Assembly (NCBI GenBank): GCA_965203375.1
Contig: OZ241886.1
Location: 248,001-312,000 of the forward strand
Source of the DNA: CATQHS01 sp965203375
GTDB lineage: Bacteria > Actinomycetota > Acidimicrobiia > Acidimicrobiales > Aldehydirespiratoraceae
Direction of reading: 5' to 3'
Length of the DNA: 64,000 nucleotides
Of this stretch, positions 30,025 through 40,630 are shown one piece after another. A program made the position numbers and the translations under genes. A model generated the notes under the pieces. The model was given only the letters and a program-made list of their open reading frames with translations. It searched no databases and was not told the origin of the DNA. Each line of letters starts with the position of its first letter. Position 1 is the stretch's first letter.

Positions 30025-30612
30025 ATGCCCAAGGCCAAGCGGCGGGTCAAGAACAAGGACAACAACCGCCGAGCCAAGAAGAAAGTCAGCGTCCTCACCT
30101 CCGAGAGGATCGAGTACGTGGACTGGAAGGACGTCAACCTGCTTCGCCGGTTCATGTCCGAGCGGGCCAAGATCCGGTCCCGGCGGGTGACGGGCAACAG
30201 CGCCCAGCAGCAGAAGCTGGTGGCCGACGCCATCAAGGTGGCCCGGGAGATGGCGCTGGTGGCCTACTCGAACCGGGTCACCACCCAGCGGCAGGGCAAG
30301 GACCGGTCGTCCCGGCTGTGGGCCGACACCCCGATGCCCCGACCGGCCATGCCGCCGCCCGGCGGGATCGCCGATCCGGCCGCCGCCGATGACGACTTGG
30401 AAACGATGCCCGACTCTCCTCCCATCGCCTCTGACGACGCTGGCCGGCCGGCCGATCCGGCCCGAGATGCCGACCCGGGCTCGGGGGCGCCCGAATACGA
30501 GGCCGACCCGGGCTCGGGGGCGCCTGAATCCGCGGCCGCTGAGTCGTCCCCGGCCGAGTCGCCGTCCGCCGCGGCTTCGGCTGAGCCGTCAATGGAGTCG
30601 GCTCAATCGTGA
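30025..30612 (+). CDS. rpsR: 30S ribosomal protein S18 with long acidic C-terminal extension
   Basis: A 195-residue protein. Residues 1-75 are S18 (YVDWKDVNLLRRFMSERAKIRSRRVTG, then KVAREMALVAYS). S18 usually ends at about 75-85 residues, but here the frame continues for about 110 residues of Pro/Ala/Ser/Asp/Glu-rich sequence with a 33-bp tandem repeat (ADPGSGAPE twice, DNA at 30469 and 30502). The ribosomal core is complete. The tail has no recognised domain. GAGGAGAT precedes the ATG. Confidence 0.9.
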   Translation: MPKAKRRVKNKDNNRRAKKKVSVLTSERIEYVDWKDVNLLRRFMSERAKIRSRRVTGNSAQQQKLVADAIKVAREMALVAYSNRVTTQRQGKDRSSRLWADTPMPRPAMPPPGGIADPAAADDDLETMPDSPPIASDDAGRPADPARDADPGSGAPEYEADPGSGAPESAAAESSPAESPSAAASAEPSMESAQS

Positions 30613-30647
30613 GGTCGGTTTTGGCGATGGAGGCGGCCCGGTCGTGA
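30609..30647 (+). other. coupling micro-ORF between rpsR and rplI
   Basis: GTG 30609 overlaps the rpsR stop (GTGA) and opens 12 codons (MRSVLAMEAARS); the stop overlaps the rplI GTG (30644) as GTGA. The junction sequences are alike: tcgtgaggtcg and tcgtgaaggtcg, 35 bp apart. Confidence 0.38.
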
Positions 30648-31090
30648 AGGTCGTCCTGCGGGCCGACGTGGACGGCCTGGGCCGCCGGGGCGACGTGTGC
30701 GATGTGGCCGACGGCTATGCCCGCAACTACCTGGTGCCCCGCGGCCTGGCCCTGAAGTCGTCGGCGGGGGCCGAGGCCCAGGCCGCGGCCATGCGCCGGG
30801 CCGCGGTGGCCCGGGCCGCCGCCGACCGGCAGGACGCGGTCGAGCTGGCCGAGCGGCTGGCCGAGAAGGTGGTCACCGTCGCGGCCAAGGCCGCGGCCGG
30901 CGGGCATCTTTACGGGTCGGTCGGCCCCGCCGACATCGCCGAGGCCCTTCAGGCCCAGTCCGGGATAACAGTCGACCGGCAGGCTTTCCTGCTCGAGTCA
31001 CCGATCAAAGAAGTCGGCACCCACCCGGTGCCGTGCCAGCTCCATCCCGAGGTCGAACTCGCCGTGACCGTCGAAGTGGTCGAGGGCTGA
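30644..31090 (+). CDS. rplI: 50S ribosomal protein L9
   Basis: A 148-residue L9. The N-terminal domain is MKVVLRADVDGLGRRGDVCDVADGYARNYLVPRGLA, then a long helix and a C-terminal domain with GKLYGSV-like GGHLYGSVGPADIAEAL. The start is GTG 30644; GGAGG lies about 10 bp upstream. It is the last gene of the ribosomal operon. Confidence 0.95.
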   Translation: MKVVLRADVDGLGRRGDVCDVADGYARNYLVPRGLALKSSAGAEAQAAAMRRAAVARAAADRQDAVELAERLAEKVVTVAAKAAAGGHLYGSVGPADIAEALQAQSGITVDRQAFLLESPIKEVGTHPVPCQLHPEVELAVTVEVVEG

Positions 31091-31302
31091 GCCCTCCGCC
31101 GGCCCGCCCCGTCGGGCCGCGGCGGTTGAATCACGAAGTTGAGGAACTCCGGCGAGCCGCGGCCGGTGTTCCACATGTTTTCCCGTCGCTGTCTCACCGG
31201 CGGGGGAGAATTGCACGGAAAATCCTCAGGCTGTCCGCTAGCTACCCACAGGAGCGGCGGGGCAGGCTCAGAGGCGGTTGACCGACGGCCGGGAGCGGTG
31301 GG

Positions 31303-32772
31303 ATGGATGACAGCACGGTGATCGAAGGCCCCGGGCCGGATCTGGCTTTCGAGCCGGAGCACCGGGCGCCGGCGAGAGGCGACGGGGGGTCCGGGAGATC
31401 CCGGCCGCCGGGCGGCGGCTCGGGCAGCCGGGACTCGATGAGGGTCCCGCCCCACAACCTGGAGGCGGAGGAGTCGCTGCTGGGGGCGATGCTGTTGTCG
31501 CGCGACGCGGTAGGCGACGCCATCGAGGCGACCGGGGCCGAGGAGTTCTACCGGCCCGCCCATCAGCAGGCGTTCGACGCGGCGCGGAAGCTGTTCGCGG
31601 CCGGCGACCCGGTGGACGCGGTCACGGTGGCCGAGGAGCTGGCCCGAGCCGACGGCGCGGCCCTGGAGGCGGTGGGGGGCCTGGACGGGCTGATGTCGCT
31701 GGCCGCGGCCACGCCGGCCACATCCAACGCCGCCGTCTACGGCCGGATCGTGCATGAGAACTTCATGCTGCGCCGCCTGATCGGCGCCACCGCCGAGATC
31801 GCCGAGGTGGCCTACGGCCGGCCCACCGACGTGGCCAAGGCCCTGGACTGGGCCGAGGCGGAGATCTACCGGGTGGCCCAGGACCGGGGCAGCGACCAGG
31901 CGGTGATGGTGGGCGATCTGCTGGACGCCACCCTGGACCGCCTGGAGGAGCTGTACGGGTCCGACGGCGGCCCCACCGGCACCCCGACCGGCTACATCGA
32001 GCTGGACAAGCTGACCTCGGGGCTGCAGCCGTCCTCGCTGTACGTGGTGGGGGCCCGGCCCTCGATGGGCAAGACCGCTTTCGCGCTGGGGATGGTGGCC
32101 AACGCGGGGGTGCGCCACAGCCTGCCGGTGCTGCTGTTCTCGCTGGAGATGGGGCATATGGAGCTCACCCAGCGGCTGCTGTCGTCCGAGGCCAGGGTGG
32201 ACAGCGTCAACATGCGCGACGGCCGGCTCGGCGACGACGACTGGCGGCGGATCAACGGCGCTTTGGGCAAGCTGGCCTCGGCGCCGATCTGGATCGACGA
32301 CAGCCCCAACGTGACCATCACCCAGATCCGGGCCCGGGCCCGGCGGCTGCGCAGCAAGGTGGGGGGCTTGGCCATGGTGGTGGTGGACTACCTCCAGTTG
32401 ATGACCGGGCGCAGCAGCGCCGAGAACCGCCAGGTGGAGGTGTCGGAGATCTCCCGGGGGCTCAAGATCCTGGCCCGGGAGCTGGAGTGCCCGGTGGTGG
32501 CGCTGTCCCAGCTCTCCCGGGCCCTGGAGGTGAGGGCCGACAAGCGCCCCATGCTGGCCGACCTGCGCGAGTCGGGTGCCATCGAGCAGGACGCCGACGT
32601 GGTGATGTTCATCTACCGCGACGAGGTCTACAACCCCTCCAACACCGACACCGCTGGCCTGGCCGAGGTCTCAGTGGCCAAGCACCGCAACGGCCCGACC
32701 GGCCTGGTCCAGTTGGGTTTCGTGCCCCGGTTCGCCAGCTTCCAAAACCTCTCCCGGCAGAACCCCGGCTGA
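31303..32772 (+). CDS. dnaB: replicative DNA helicase DnaB
   Basis: A 489-residue hexameric 5'-3' helicase without intein. The N-terminal domain begins RVPPHNLEAEESLLGAMLLS (about residue 47) after a disordered 45-residue leader. The RecA-like domain has Walker A GARPSMGKT (250-258), VVVDYLQLM (Walker B) and the arginine-finger region KHRNGPTG. A shorter start at 31438 (MRVPPHN) is possible. The 212-bp gap upstream (31091-31302) holds no gene I recognise. A candidate DciA partner is encoded at 5.7-6.0 kb. Confidence 0.95.
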   Translation: MDDSTVIEGPGPDLAFEPEHRAPARGDGGSGRSRPPGGGSGSRDSMRVPPHNLEAEESLLGAMLLSRDAVGDAIEATGAEEFYRPAHQQAFDAARKLFAAGDPVDAVTVAEELARADGAALEAVGGLDGLMSLAAATPATSNAAVYGRIVHENFMLRRLIGATAEIAEVAYGRPTDVAKALDWAEAEIYRVAQDRGSDQAVMVGDLLDATLDRLEELYGSDGGPTGTPTGYIELDKLTSGLQPSSLYVVGARPSMGKTAFALGMVANAGVRHSLPVLLFSLEMGHMELTQRLLSSEARVDSVNMRDGRLGDDDWRRINGALGKLASAPIWIDDSPNVTITQIRARARRLRSKVGGLAMVVVDYLQLMTGRSSAENRQVEVSEISRGLKILARELECPVVALSQLSRALEVRADKRPMLADLRESGAIEQDADVVMFIYRDEVYNPSNTDTAGLAEVSVAKHRNGPTGLVQLGFVPRFASFQNLSRQNPG

Positions 32773-32828
32773 CCCCGGCAAAAAAATTTCGGCTGACCCC
32801 TTGCCACCGCCGTCCGGGCCGGGTAAGG

Positions 32829-32989
32829 TGGCTTTCAAGCCATGGGTCCAGTTTCTCGGACCGGTTCCATGCCGCAGCTTCTAGCTGCGCTTCTCGGCGG
32901 ATTTCCGCCCCTCCGGCCAACAGCGCCGGTTTCTTCTTCCCCCGTCCTCGCCGTCTCGCCCGGTTCGCAACCCGGTCGAGCGGCGCTCG
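32829..32989 (+). ncRNA. candidate structured leader RNA: six successive hairpins
   Basis: The 238-bp gap before the 33011 gene folds into consecutive stem-loops with perfect stems: tggct/agcca (32829-32842), ggtcc/ggacc (32845-32862), cgcagct/agctgcg with a 3-nt loop (32873-32889), ggcgg/ccgcc (32896-32909), ccggc/gccgg followed by a pyrimidine tract tttcttctt (32913-32938), and cgagc/gctcg (32977-32989). The fifth hairpin with its T-rich tail resembles an intrinsic terminator or attenuator. I match it to no known riboswitch class. Confidence 0.45.
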
Positions 32990-33010
32990 GTGCCGACTGA
33001 AAGGTGGACC

Positions 33011-33898
33011 ATGCTCTTGTTGTCGTGCATTCGTCTCGACCGCTTACGCCGCTGGCGGCGGTGGGTCTTGGCCGCGGCTGGAACCGCGGCGGCGATGGCC
33101 GCGGCCGGCTGCGGCAGTTCAGATCCCGATGCCGATCTGCTCGTGCCGCCCAGCTCGGCCGAGGCACTCGCCCCCGCGGCTGCAACCTCGTCGGTGCCTG
33201 CTTCGACTGAGGCGCTTGACCTCGCGGATGACAGCTCGGCGGCTGTGACACCGCCGACCACGGACCCGGTCGAATCGACTCCGACCGCCGCCGCGCTGGC
33301 ACCTTCGACCTCGGAAGTCGCAGCCCCCATCATCTTGAAGCCGGGGCTGGCTGAGGAGCCTTTTCCTGAACCAAACCCTGCCTCTGAGCCTGAGCCCGAA
33401 CCGGTGTTTTTGCCTGAAGTCGGTGCCGTCCCCGAACCCGCTGAAGCAGTCGTCACCGCCTCTCCCGCCGATCACGAGCACGAGCATCCCGCCCCCGAGC
33501 CTGACCCAGCCCCAGGGCCAGAGCTAACTCCAAAACCTGAGCCCAAGGCGGCATCTTCGCTGCCGCTGCCAGTGGGGGAACCAATTTTTCTGGCTGAGAA
33601 TACCGAGGAGAACTTCATTGACGGCTCCGGCTGGATCGAAGTTCGCTATCAGCCCATAGAGGTCGAAATTGGTACTCAGCTCTCCATACCAGGCGGTGAT
33701 GGCAGCTCAATCGTGACTCGCATGGTCGATTTAGAGCACAACGGTTTGTGGGATATCTACAAGTGTGACGTTCACGAAGCGTATGGAGGTCCTCCGGGCA
33801 CGGGCTGGGAGTTCGTCGGTTACGCCTATCGAGATGAAGACGGCCGGTTCCGGCTCGTTGTGGGCAGCTCTCGCCCAGTGGGACCATGCGGACCCTGA
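33011..33898 (+). CDS. secreted lipoprotein-like protein with Pro/Glu-rich spacer
   Basis: No family recognised. A 295-residue protein with a basic N-terminus, a hydrophobic helix and a possible lipobox (AAAGC, Cys about residue 32). Then come an Ala/Ser/Thr region, a Pro/Glu-rich spacer (about 115-185) and a compact C-terminal domain of about 100 residues (ENFIDGSGWIEVRYQPIEVEIG...). AAAGGTGG upstream supports ATG 33011. The stop lies 13 bp inside the next gene's upstream start. It precedes the Tad locus and may belong to it. Confidence 0.65.
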   Translation: MLLLSCIRLDRLRRWRRWVLAAAGTAAAMAAAGCGSSDPDADLLVPPSSAEALAPAAATSSVPASTEALDLADDSSAAVTPPTTDPVESTPTAAALAPSTSEVAAPIILKPGLAEEPFPEPNPASEPEPEPVFLPEVGAVPEPAEAVVTASPADHEHEHPAPEPDPAPGPELTPKPEPKAASSLPLPVGEPIFLAENTEENFIDGSGWIEVRYQPIEVEIGTQLSIPGGDGSSIVTRMVDLEHNGLWDIYKCDVHEAYGGPPGTGWEFVGYAYRDEDGRFRLVVGSSRPVGPCGP

Positions 33899-33988
33899 CC
33901 GGCAACGAATTGAAGCCTGGTTGGCGACCTGCCGGGCATCGCCGTAATCCGTGGGCCATGCGGATCCTGACCGGCAACGAATTGAAGC
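33878..33988 (+). repeat. 72-bp-spaced duplication of the start of the 33958 gene
   Basis: gtgggaccatgcggaccctg at 33879 and gtgggccatgcggatcctg at 33951 each continue with accggcaacgaattgaagc. The two ATGs (33886 and 33958) are in one frame, 24 codons apart, giving MRTLTGNELK and MRILTGNELK. The 34 bp between are unique. The upstream lipoprotein stop lies in the first copy. Confidence 0.87.
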
Positions 33989-35874
33989 GGCACTTGACGT
34001 GGTTGATGGCCATTGCCGTTGGGACCGGCGGCTTGATGGCCCTGTTAGATACCACTCCCGTTTTGGCTGGTCATGAGGGCACAAATCCTGGGTACACCTG
34101 GGAGTCCGGCGCTACGCATCTTGTAGGCATCCCCTTTGACGGACGGCATTTCAACAACTGGCAATGCACCGTCAAGGCCGGGTGCCGGTGGGAGAATCAG
34201 TCCTTCGGCTACAGCAAGTACCGCGGCGACTCGTGCAAGATCAGCGGCGGCAGCCGGTCAACCCTGGGGGATTGCGGGCATAGGTCGCCTTCCACGTTCA
34301 GATTCCTGACCGGGGCTTGCCGCGGCCAGCCGGGCTGCTCGTCGAATGTGACGGCGGCCATCTTCAACGATCCGGGCATCACCGCGGTCACTGTCGAAGG
34401 CGCTGGCACCTGGCATTACGACGTTTGGCCTAATCCGACTTCGTTTGCGGTGCGGGTCTGCACCGAGTGGGGCATCTCGGGCGGCCCGGTGGATGCGGCC
34501 GGACACCGGGTCGTCAACGGGGTGGCGCAGACCACGGCGCCGCTGTGCGGCCGGTGGGCGCCGGTCGAGGTCGAGCAAGGGCCCGAGCCCTGCCCGGCGG
34601 GGCAGACGCGGGTGGAGGGTGTCTGCAAGGTGTGGTGTACTTACACGGGCACTTATCTGTTGCCGTCGCAGCGGTGCAATCGGCCGCCCACTCGGGAGGG
34701 CCGGGGCCTGTGTTACGGGATCACCGCTCCGGAGATATTCGACGAGGCGGTGAACCAGGACAAGGCCCCGGAGTTCTGGGTGGCCAACCGCCGGTTCTTC
34801 CCCCGGATCTGGCCTTCGTCGGTCGCCGCCAAGGTGGACGAGGAGGTGTGGGCGTCCGTCTACCGTCCGAGGGATTACAGCACCAATATCGTCTTCGACG
34901 GACTCGGCGAAAACGGCAACCGTCGGGCCAACTGCGGCAACGTGCGGGCCCGCCTGGTCGGACTGCGGTGGCAACTCGGGGGCGGCGGCGACCCGACGGT
35001 CGTCAAGGGCCGTCGGGAGATCACCGACTTCAGCGACTACCGATGTACCCGCAGCGGCGGCTGGGGCGACTGCACCGGCTCGCTGAAGTTCCGGTTCGGC
35101 GCCCGAACCAGCGCCGCCCATTTCGTCGTCACCGCCTATTGGGAGACCAGAGTGAGGCCCCGCAGCTCGACCGGAGAGCCGCCGGAGACATTCCTGTCCG
35201 ACACCTCGGCCAGCATCACCATGACCGCTGGGCCCCAATGCACCCCGGCCCCGCCGCCGGAGTCGGCCCCGCTGGTGGCGGCCCGGCTGAGCTGGAAGAC
35301 CCACATGGCCGCCAGCTCGGACTACGAGGCGACCGGCGATGAGCCGTGGCAGTTGCCGCTGTCGCATCCGGGCGCGCAGTCTTACGTGCTGGCGGCCGGG
35401 GGCGAGATGTGGCCGGTGCTGATCGGGGAATCCCCCAGCCTGGATGTGGCCGACGCCGGCACCGGGTGCTCGTGGCGGATGGACAAGGCGGTGATCGGCT
35501 TCCGGGAGCTGCACCCGTGGTTGACGGCCGACGCGGTCCTGATCGACCAGCTTGACCCGGGCCCGTCCGGGCTGACCGCCCGCTGGCGCAAGCTGAGCCG
35601 GTCCGATCAGGACTGGGTGCGCCGCTGGGCCGGATTGAACGGCCAGCCCGCCCCGCTGGAGTGCCGTCGCTCGGCCCTGCACGGATCGAGCGCCGCCCCC
35701 GAGCGGCACTGCCGCTGGACTCTGCCCCGGGTGGGGATATGGCGGTGGACGATGGACGTGCATTACCGCCTCGAAGGCCGGTCCGCCGCCGGAGTGCTGC
35801 GAGTGGGCGAAGGCGTCGAATGGTTCGTCTCGCCGGCCGACCACGCCGCCCAGCGGCTCACGTTCGCTTACTGA
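33958..35874 (+). CDS. large secreted protein of the Tad locus, function unknown
   Basis: No family recognised. A 638-residue protein from ATG 33958, with a signal peptide (LTWLMAIAVGTGGLMALL...VLAG) and a cysteine- and tryptophan-rich mature part (for example NWQCTVKAGCRWENQSFGYSKYRGDSCK), suggesting disulfide-bonded extracellular domains. No C-terminal anchor is seen. The start at 33886 would add 24 duplicated residues before the signal peptide. It is 13 bp before the SAF gene and in the same direction, so it may be a substrate or surface component of the Tad-type system. Confidence 0.65.
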   Translation: MRILTGNELKRHLTWLMAIAVGTGGLMALLDTTPVLAGHEGTNPGYTWESGATHLVGIPFDGRHFNNWQCTVKAGCRWENQSFGYSKYRGDSCKISGGSRSTLGDCGHRSPSTFRFLTGACRGQPGCSSNVTAAIFNDPGITAVTVEGAGTWHYDVWPNPTSFAVRVCTEWGISGGPVDAAGHRVVNGVAQTTAPLCGRWAPVEVEQGPEPCPAGQTRVEGVCKVWCTYTGTYLLPSQRCNRPPTREGRGLCYGITAPEIFDEAVNQDKAPEFWVANRRFFPRIWPSSVAAKVDEEVWASVYRPRDYSTNIVFDGLGENGNRRANCGNVRARLVGLRWQLGGGGDPTVVKGRREITDFSDYRCTRSGGWGDCTGSLKFRFGARTSAAHFVVTAYWETRVRPRSSTGEPPETFLSDTSASITMTAGPQCTPAPPPESAPLVAARLSWKTHMAASSDYEATGDEPWQLPLSHPGAQSYVLAAGGEMWPVLIGESPSLDVADAGTGCSWRMDKAVIGFRELHPWLTADAVLIDQLDPGPSGLTARWRKLSRSDQDWVRRWAGLNGQPAPLECRRSALHGSSAAPERHCRWTLPRVGIWRWTMDVHYRLEGRSAAGVLRVGEGVEWFVSPADHAAQRLTFAY

Positions 35875-35887
35875 AGGAGGAAGATCG

Positions 35888-36475
35888 GTGTCAAAGCAGG
35901 CTTGGCGACTGGCTGCCGCCGCTGCGGTGGTGGCCGCCACCGCGGCCGCGGTGCTGCTGGTGGGCCGCGACGCCCCCGATCCGGTGTCCGAGGCGGTGGT
36001 GGCCGCCGAGCGCTGGCGGGCGGGGAGCGAGCCCGGCGGATTCGTGACGGTGGCCGTGCCGGCGGAGCTGGGCCCGTTCTTCGTGGCCCCCGAAGATCTG
36101 GCGGAGCTGGTGCCGGCTGCGGACGTGGCCGAGGGCACGGTGGTGTCCCCGGCCATGCTGATGCCGGGCCCGCCGCCGAGGGGCCGGGGCACGGTTCCGC
36201 TGCGGCTGCCGGTGGACGCGTCGCTGTGGCCCGACCCGGGTCCCCGGCCAGGCCTGGACGCGGTCCTGTCCCCAGTGCCGGGAGGATGCGCGGCCGCGGT
36301 GCTGGAGCTGGCGGAGGCGGCCGAGGGGTCGGTGACGGTGGAGGTGACCCCGGCTCAGGCCGGGGTGCTCGGGGGGCGGGATCTGTTCGCCTGGCCCGCG
36401 CTGGACGGGTCCTGGCCGCTGTGCCCGCCCGAGCCTGTCGCCCAAGGCGGGGGCCGCCCGGTGGAGGGGAGCTGA
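35888..36475 (+). CDS. SAF-domain, CpaB/RcpC-like Tad pilus protein
   Basis: A 195-residue protein with one N-terminal helix (residues 5-27) and a SAF-like region: VTVAVPAELGPFFVAPEDLAELVPAADVAEGTVVSPAMLM, as in the CpaB/FlgA family. CpaB-like proteins act at the cell surface in Tad pilus assembly. Its start GTG 35888 has GGAGGA upstream, and it lies 2 bp before tadA. The C-terminal half is less typical. Confidence 0.7.
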   Translation: MSKQAWRLAAAAAVVAATAAAVLLVGRDAPDPVSEAVVAAERWRAGSEPGGFVTVAVPAELGPFFVAPEDLAELVPAADVAEGTVVSPAMLMPGPPPRGRGTVPLRLPVDASLWPDPGPRPGLDAVLSPVPGGCAAAVLELAEAAEGSVTVEVTPAQAGVLGGRDLFAWPALDGSWPLCPPEPVAQGGGRPVEGS

Positions 36476-36477
36476 AA

Positions 36478-38291
<1,814 letters not shown>

Positions 38292-38295
<4 letters not shown>

Positions 38296-39098
38296 CCGGG
38301 ATGGGCTGGGTGATCGTGGCCGCGGGGGCGGCGGCGGCGCTGCTGGCCGTCCCGGCCGTGCCCGAGCGCGCCCATCGGGTTCGGGGTCGGCCCGCCCCCG
38401 GTGGCCGTGGCCCGATGCTGGCTGCTGGCTTGGCGCTGGTGACCGCCGCGGCGGCGCTGACCGCGACCGGCTCGTTGGCGGCGGCCACCGCATCTTCGAT
38501 GGCCGTAGCGGTGGGCTCGGCCGCCGCGGCCATCGCGCTGGCGTCGCGGCGGGCGGTGGGCGCGGCAGAGGCCATGGCCAAGCTGGCGGTGGTGCTGGTG
38601 AACCAGACCACCGTGGCCGCCTCGACCCCCGAAGCCATAGACCGAGCCGGGAAGCTGGTGCCGGGCCCGGCCGGAGAAGCGGCCCGCCGCATGGCCGCCG
38701 ACGGCAAGACGATGGGGATGGCCGAAGCCGCGGCCCGGTTCGCCCGCCGGGTCGGCCACCCGTCCGGGGCCTGGCTGGGCGACATCCTGGTGGTCTCGGC
38801 CAGCACCGGGGCCCGCTGGGGCGATGCCATGGGAGTCTTCGAGCAGGAGACGGCGGCCGCGGCCGTCACCGCCCGCCACTTCCATTCCGAGGTCGCCTCC
38901 AAGATGGGGATGCTGGTGGCCACCGTGGCGGTCGGCGGCTGCGTGATCGCTTTGACCGCGGTGGCCGTCCCCGACGTCGGGTCCTGGCTGCTGAGATCGA
39001 CTCAGGGCACCGCCGCCCTGCTGAGCATGTCGGTGCTGGCCGGGCTGCTGGCCGCCCGGCCCCTGCTGGGGGCCCGGGCCCGCCTCAAGGAGATGTGA
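38292..39098 (+). CDS. tadB: TadB-like type II secretion F-family membrane protein
   Basis: A 268-residue membrane protein with two hydrophobic N-terminal segments, a cytosolic domain (about 95-205, with GDILVVSASTGARWGDAMGVFEQET) and two C-terminal helices. This is the T2SSF/TadB layout. It forms the inner-membrane platform with TadC, encoded next and overlapping by TGATG. Confidence 0.78.
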
Positions 39099-39817
39099 TG
39101 GTTTGGCTGCTGGCCGCCTCGGGGGCTCTGGCCGGGGTGTCGCTGGTGCTGCGGCCGCCGCGATCCGAGACCCGCTTGGAGGAGCTGGCCGCGGCCGGGT
39201 GGTCTCCGGCCGGGGTGACCGCGGCGGCTTGGATCGCCTCGGCGGTCGTGGCCATCGGAGCCGCGGCCGCGACCGCGGCGGCGGCCGGTGGAGGCGCTGG
39301 GGCAACCGTCGGGGTGGTGGGCTTGGTGTGGCTGCCGCGGCTGGCCCCGGCGATAATGAAAGCGGTGATTCTGGCCGGCTACCGCCAGCGCCGCGACATG
39401 ATGGCGCTGGCCTGGCTCCGCCGCATCCGACTGCTCGCCGCGGCTGGCCGCCAGATCGACGCGGCCGCGGTGTCGGCCGCGGCCGAGATCACCGATCCCG
39501 GTTTTGACACGGCCAAGTCCGAGATCAACCGGGCCCTGTCCGCGGGCCGCGATCCTCTGGCCGCCATATCCGCCCAGTTGGCGGGCTCGCCGGCGGAGAC
39601 GCTGGTGACGACCTTGGCCGAGGCCAAGCGCTCCGGGGCCGGGGCCACTGAACTTATCGACGGGTTGCTGGACCGCTCGGTCCGCTCCCTTGAAGCGGCG
39701 CGACGGGCTCGGTTCACGGCCCTGGGCCGCTCGGTGATGGTGACCGCCAATCTCATCACCGTGGTCGTCTCCGTGATGATCCTGGCCGGGGTCATGCTGA
39801 CCCTGCCCAGTGTCTGA
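39098..39817 (+). CDS. tadC: TadC-like type II secretion F-family membrane protein
   Basis: A 239-residue membrane protein with N-terminal helices (about 1-20, 45-85), a cytosolic T2SSF domain (RRDMMALAWLRRIRLLAAAGRQIDAA...LVTTLAEAKRSGAGATELIDGLLDRSVRSLEAARRARF) and a C-terminal helix. It pairs with TadB. The start overlaps the tadB stop. Confidence 0.82.
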   Translation: MVWLLAASGALAGVSLVLRPPRSETRLEELAAAGWSPAGVTAAAWIASAVVAIGAAAATAAAAGGGAGATVGVVGLVWLPRLAPAIMKAVILAGYRQRRDMMALAWLRRIRLLAAAGRQIDAAAVSAAAEITDPGFDTAKSEINRALSAGRDPLAAISAQLAGSPAETLVTTLAEAKRSGAGATELIDGLLDRSVRSLEAARRARFTALGRSVMVTANLITVVVSVMILAGVMLTLPSV

Positions 39818-39881
39818 GCGGTCCGACCGAGATGTGAACCCCCGATCCGAGAAGCGAACAACCGGAAAGGGAGCCTGTTTC

Positions 39882-40094
39882 GTGGACTCTGCAATCGTGA
39901 GGATGATCTTCATCGGCCTATCAGTGGCCGCCGCAGCAGCAGTGGGAATCCTGTTGTGGGTGATGCTGGGCGAGAACAGCCCATCGACAAACCGCGACGA
40001 CAACATCGAGTGGGTCCGAATCAAGAACGAGGACCTCTGCGACAACCTCGGCGGGAATTGGACTAATTCCAAGTGCTCAAAGCCGAGTTCGTAG
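39882..40094 (+). CDS. small single-pass membrane protein in the Flp-pilin position
   Basis: A 70-residue protein with one helix (about 7-28) and a short outside tail ending with two cysteines (EDLCDNLGGNWTNSKC). It lacks the Flp pilin processing site (G followed by hydrophobic stretch with E5) so I do not call it pilin. GTG 39882 is preceded by AAGGGAG. A longer frame from 39810 overlaps tadC. Its base composition is less GC-rich than its neighbours. Confidence 0.55.
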   Translation: MDSAIVRMIFIGLSVAAAAAVGILLWVMLGENSPSTNRDDNIEWVRIKNEDLCDNLGGNWTNSKCSKPSS

Positions 40095-40116
40095 CTGGCT
40101 TTCACGTGACAGCCAG

Positions 40117-40206
40117 GGTGCAAGCCGTGGACACCATGCCGTGTGGTAGGTGGCGTGGCCGGGCCGATCCCTCCACGGCGACAACCGAGGTGTAAGCCGT
40201 GGACAC
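40117..40206 (+). repeat. 72-bp-spaced repeat before the first tadE-like gene, with a 22-aa micro-ORF
   Basis: ggtgcaagccgtggacac (40117) recurs as ggtgtaagccgtggacac (40189). The second copy carries the tadE-like start GTG 40199. The first copy's GTG (40127) opens 22 codons (MDTMPCGRW...TTEV) ending at TAA 40193-40195, inside the second copy and just before the real start. Confidence 0.8.
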
Positions 40207-40630
40207 GGCCATCGGGGTGCTGCGATTCAGCGGGCCGCTGTACGTGCTGATCAGCCTGACCGTGGGGCTGTGGGTGCATCACACCGCCCGGGTCGCCGCC
40301 TTCGCGGCCGCCGACGCCGCCGGGTTGGCCTTAGTGGAGTCCCTGCCCGAGGACTGGGACTGCACCACGAGACATTCCGGCTGGCCGGCCGCGTCGTCGG
40401 CCGCGGCCGCTGCCGCGGTGTCCCGCACCCGCAACCTGGGGGCCGTCTATCCGGTGGATATGGCGGTCGCCGCCGACGAGGCCACCTGCACCGTCACCGC
40501 GGCCGTGACCGTTTCGGCTGCCAACGCCGCCGGTGGTCTCGATGCCCAGGGGGTGGCCTGTCGGCCCCGGGTCCGGGCCACCGATCCACTGCGGCTGCCC
40601 CCCGACTGCGGTCTGGGCCCTGATGGGTGA
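40199..40630 (+). CDS. TadE-like membrane protein 1
   Basis: A 143-residue protein with an N-terminal helix (about 10-27) followed by an Ala-rich stretch RVAAFAAADAAGLALVE, as in TadE/TadG pseudopilins, and a soluble domain with four cysteines. It probably forms part of the Tad fibre or its base. The start is GTG 40199; the end overlaps the next gene (GTGA). Confidence 0.62.
   Translation: MDTAIGVLRFSGPLYVLISLTVGLWVHHTARVAAFAAADAAGLALVESLPEDWDCTTRHSGWPAASSAAAAAAVSRTRNLGAVYPVDMAVAADEATCTVTAAVTVSAANAAGGLDAQGVACRPRVRATDPLRLPPDCGLGPDG

Noticed and set aside
31091..31302. Small gene or RNA between rplI and dnaB
   Set aside because: I could find no convincing frame, stem-loop series or RNA family signature there.
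40097..40118. parS-like ttcacgtgac between the small membrane protein and tadE1
   Set aside because: Only the inner palindrome matches; the outer bases break the GTTTCACGTGAAAC core.
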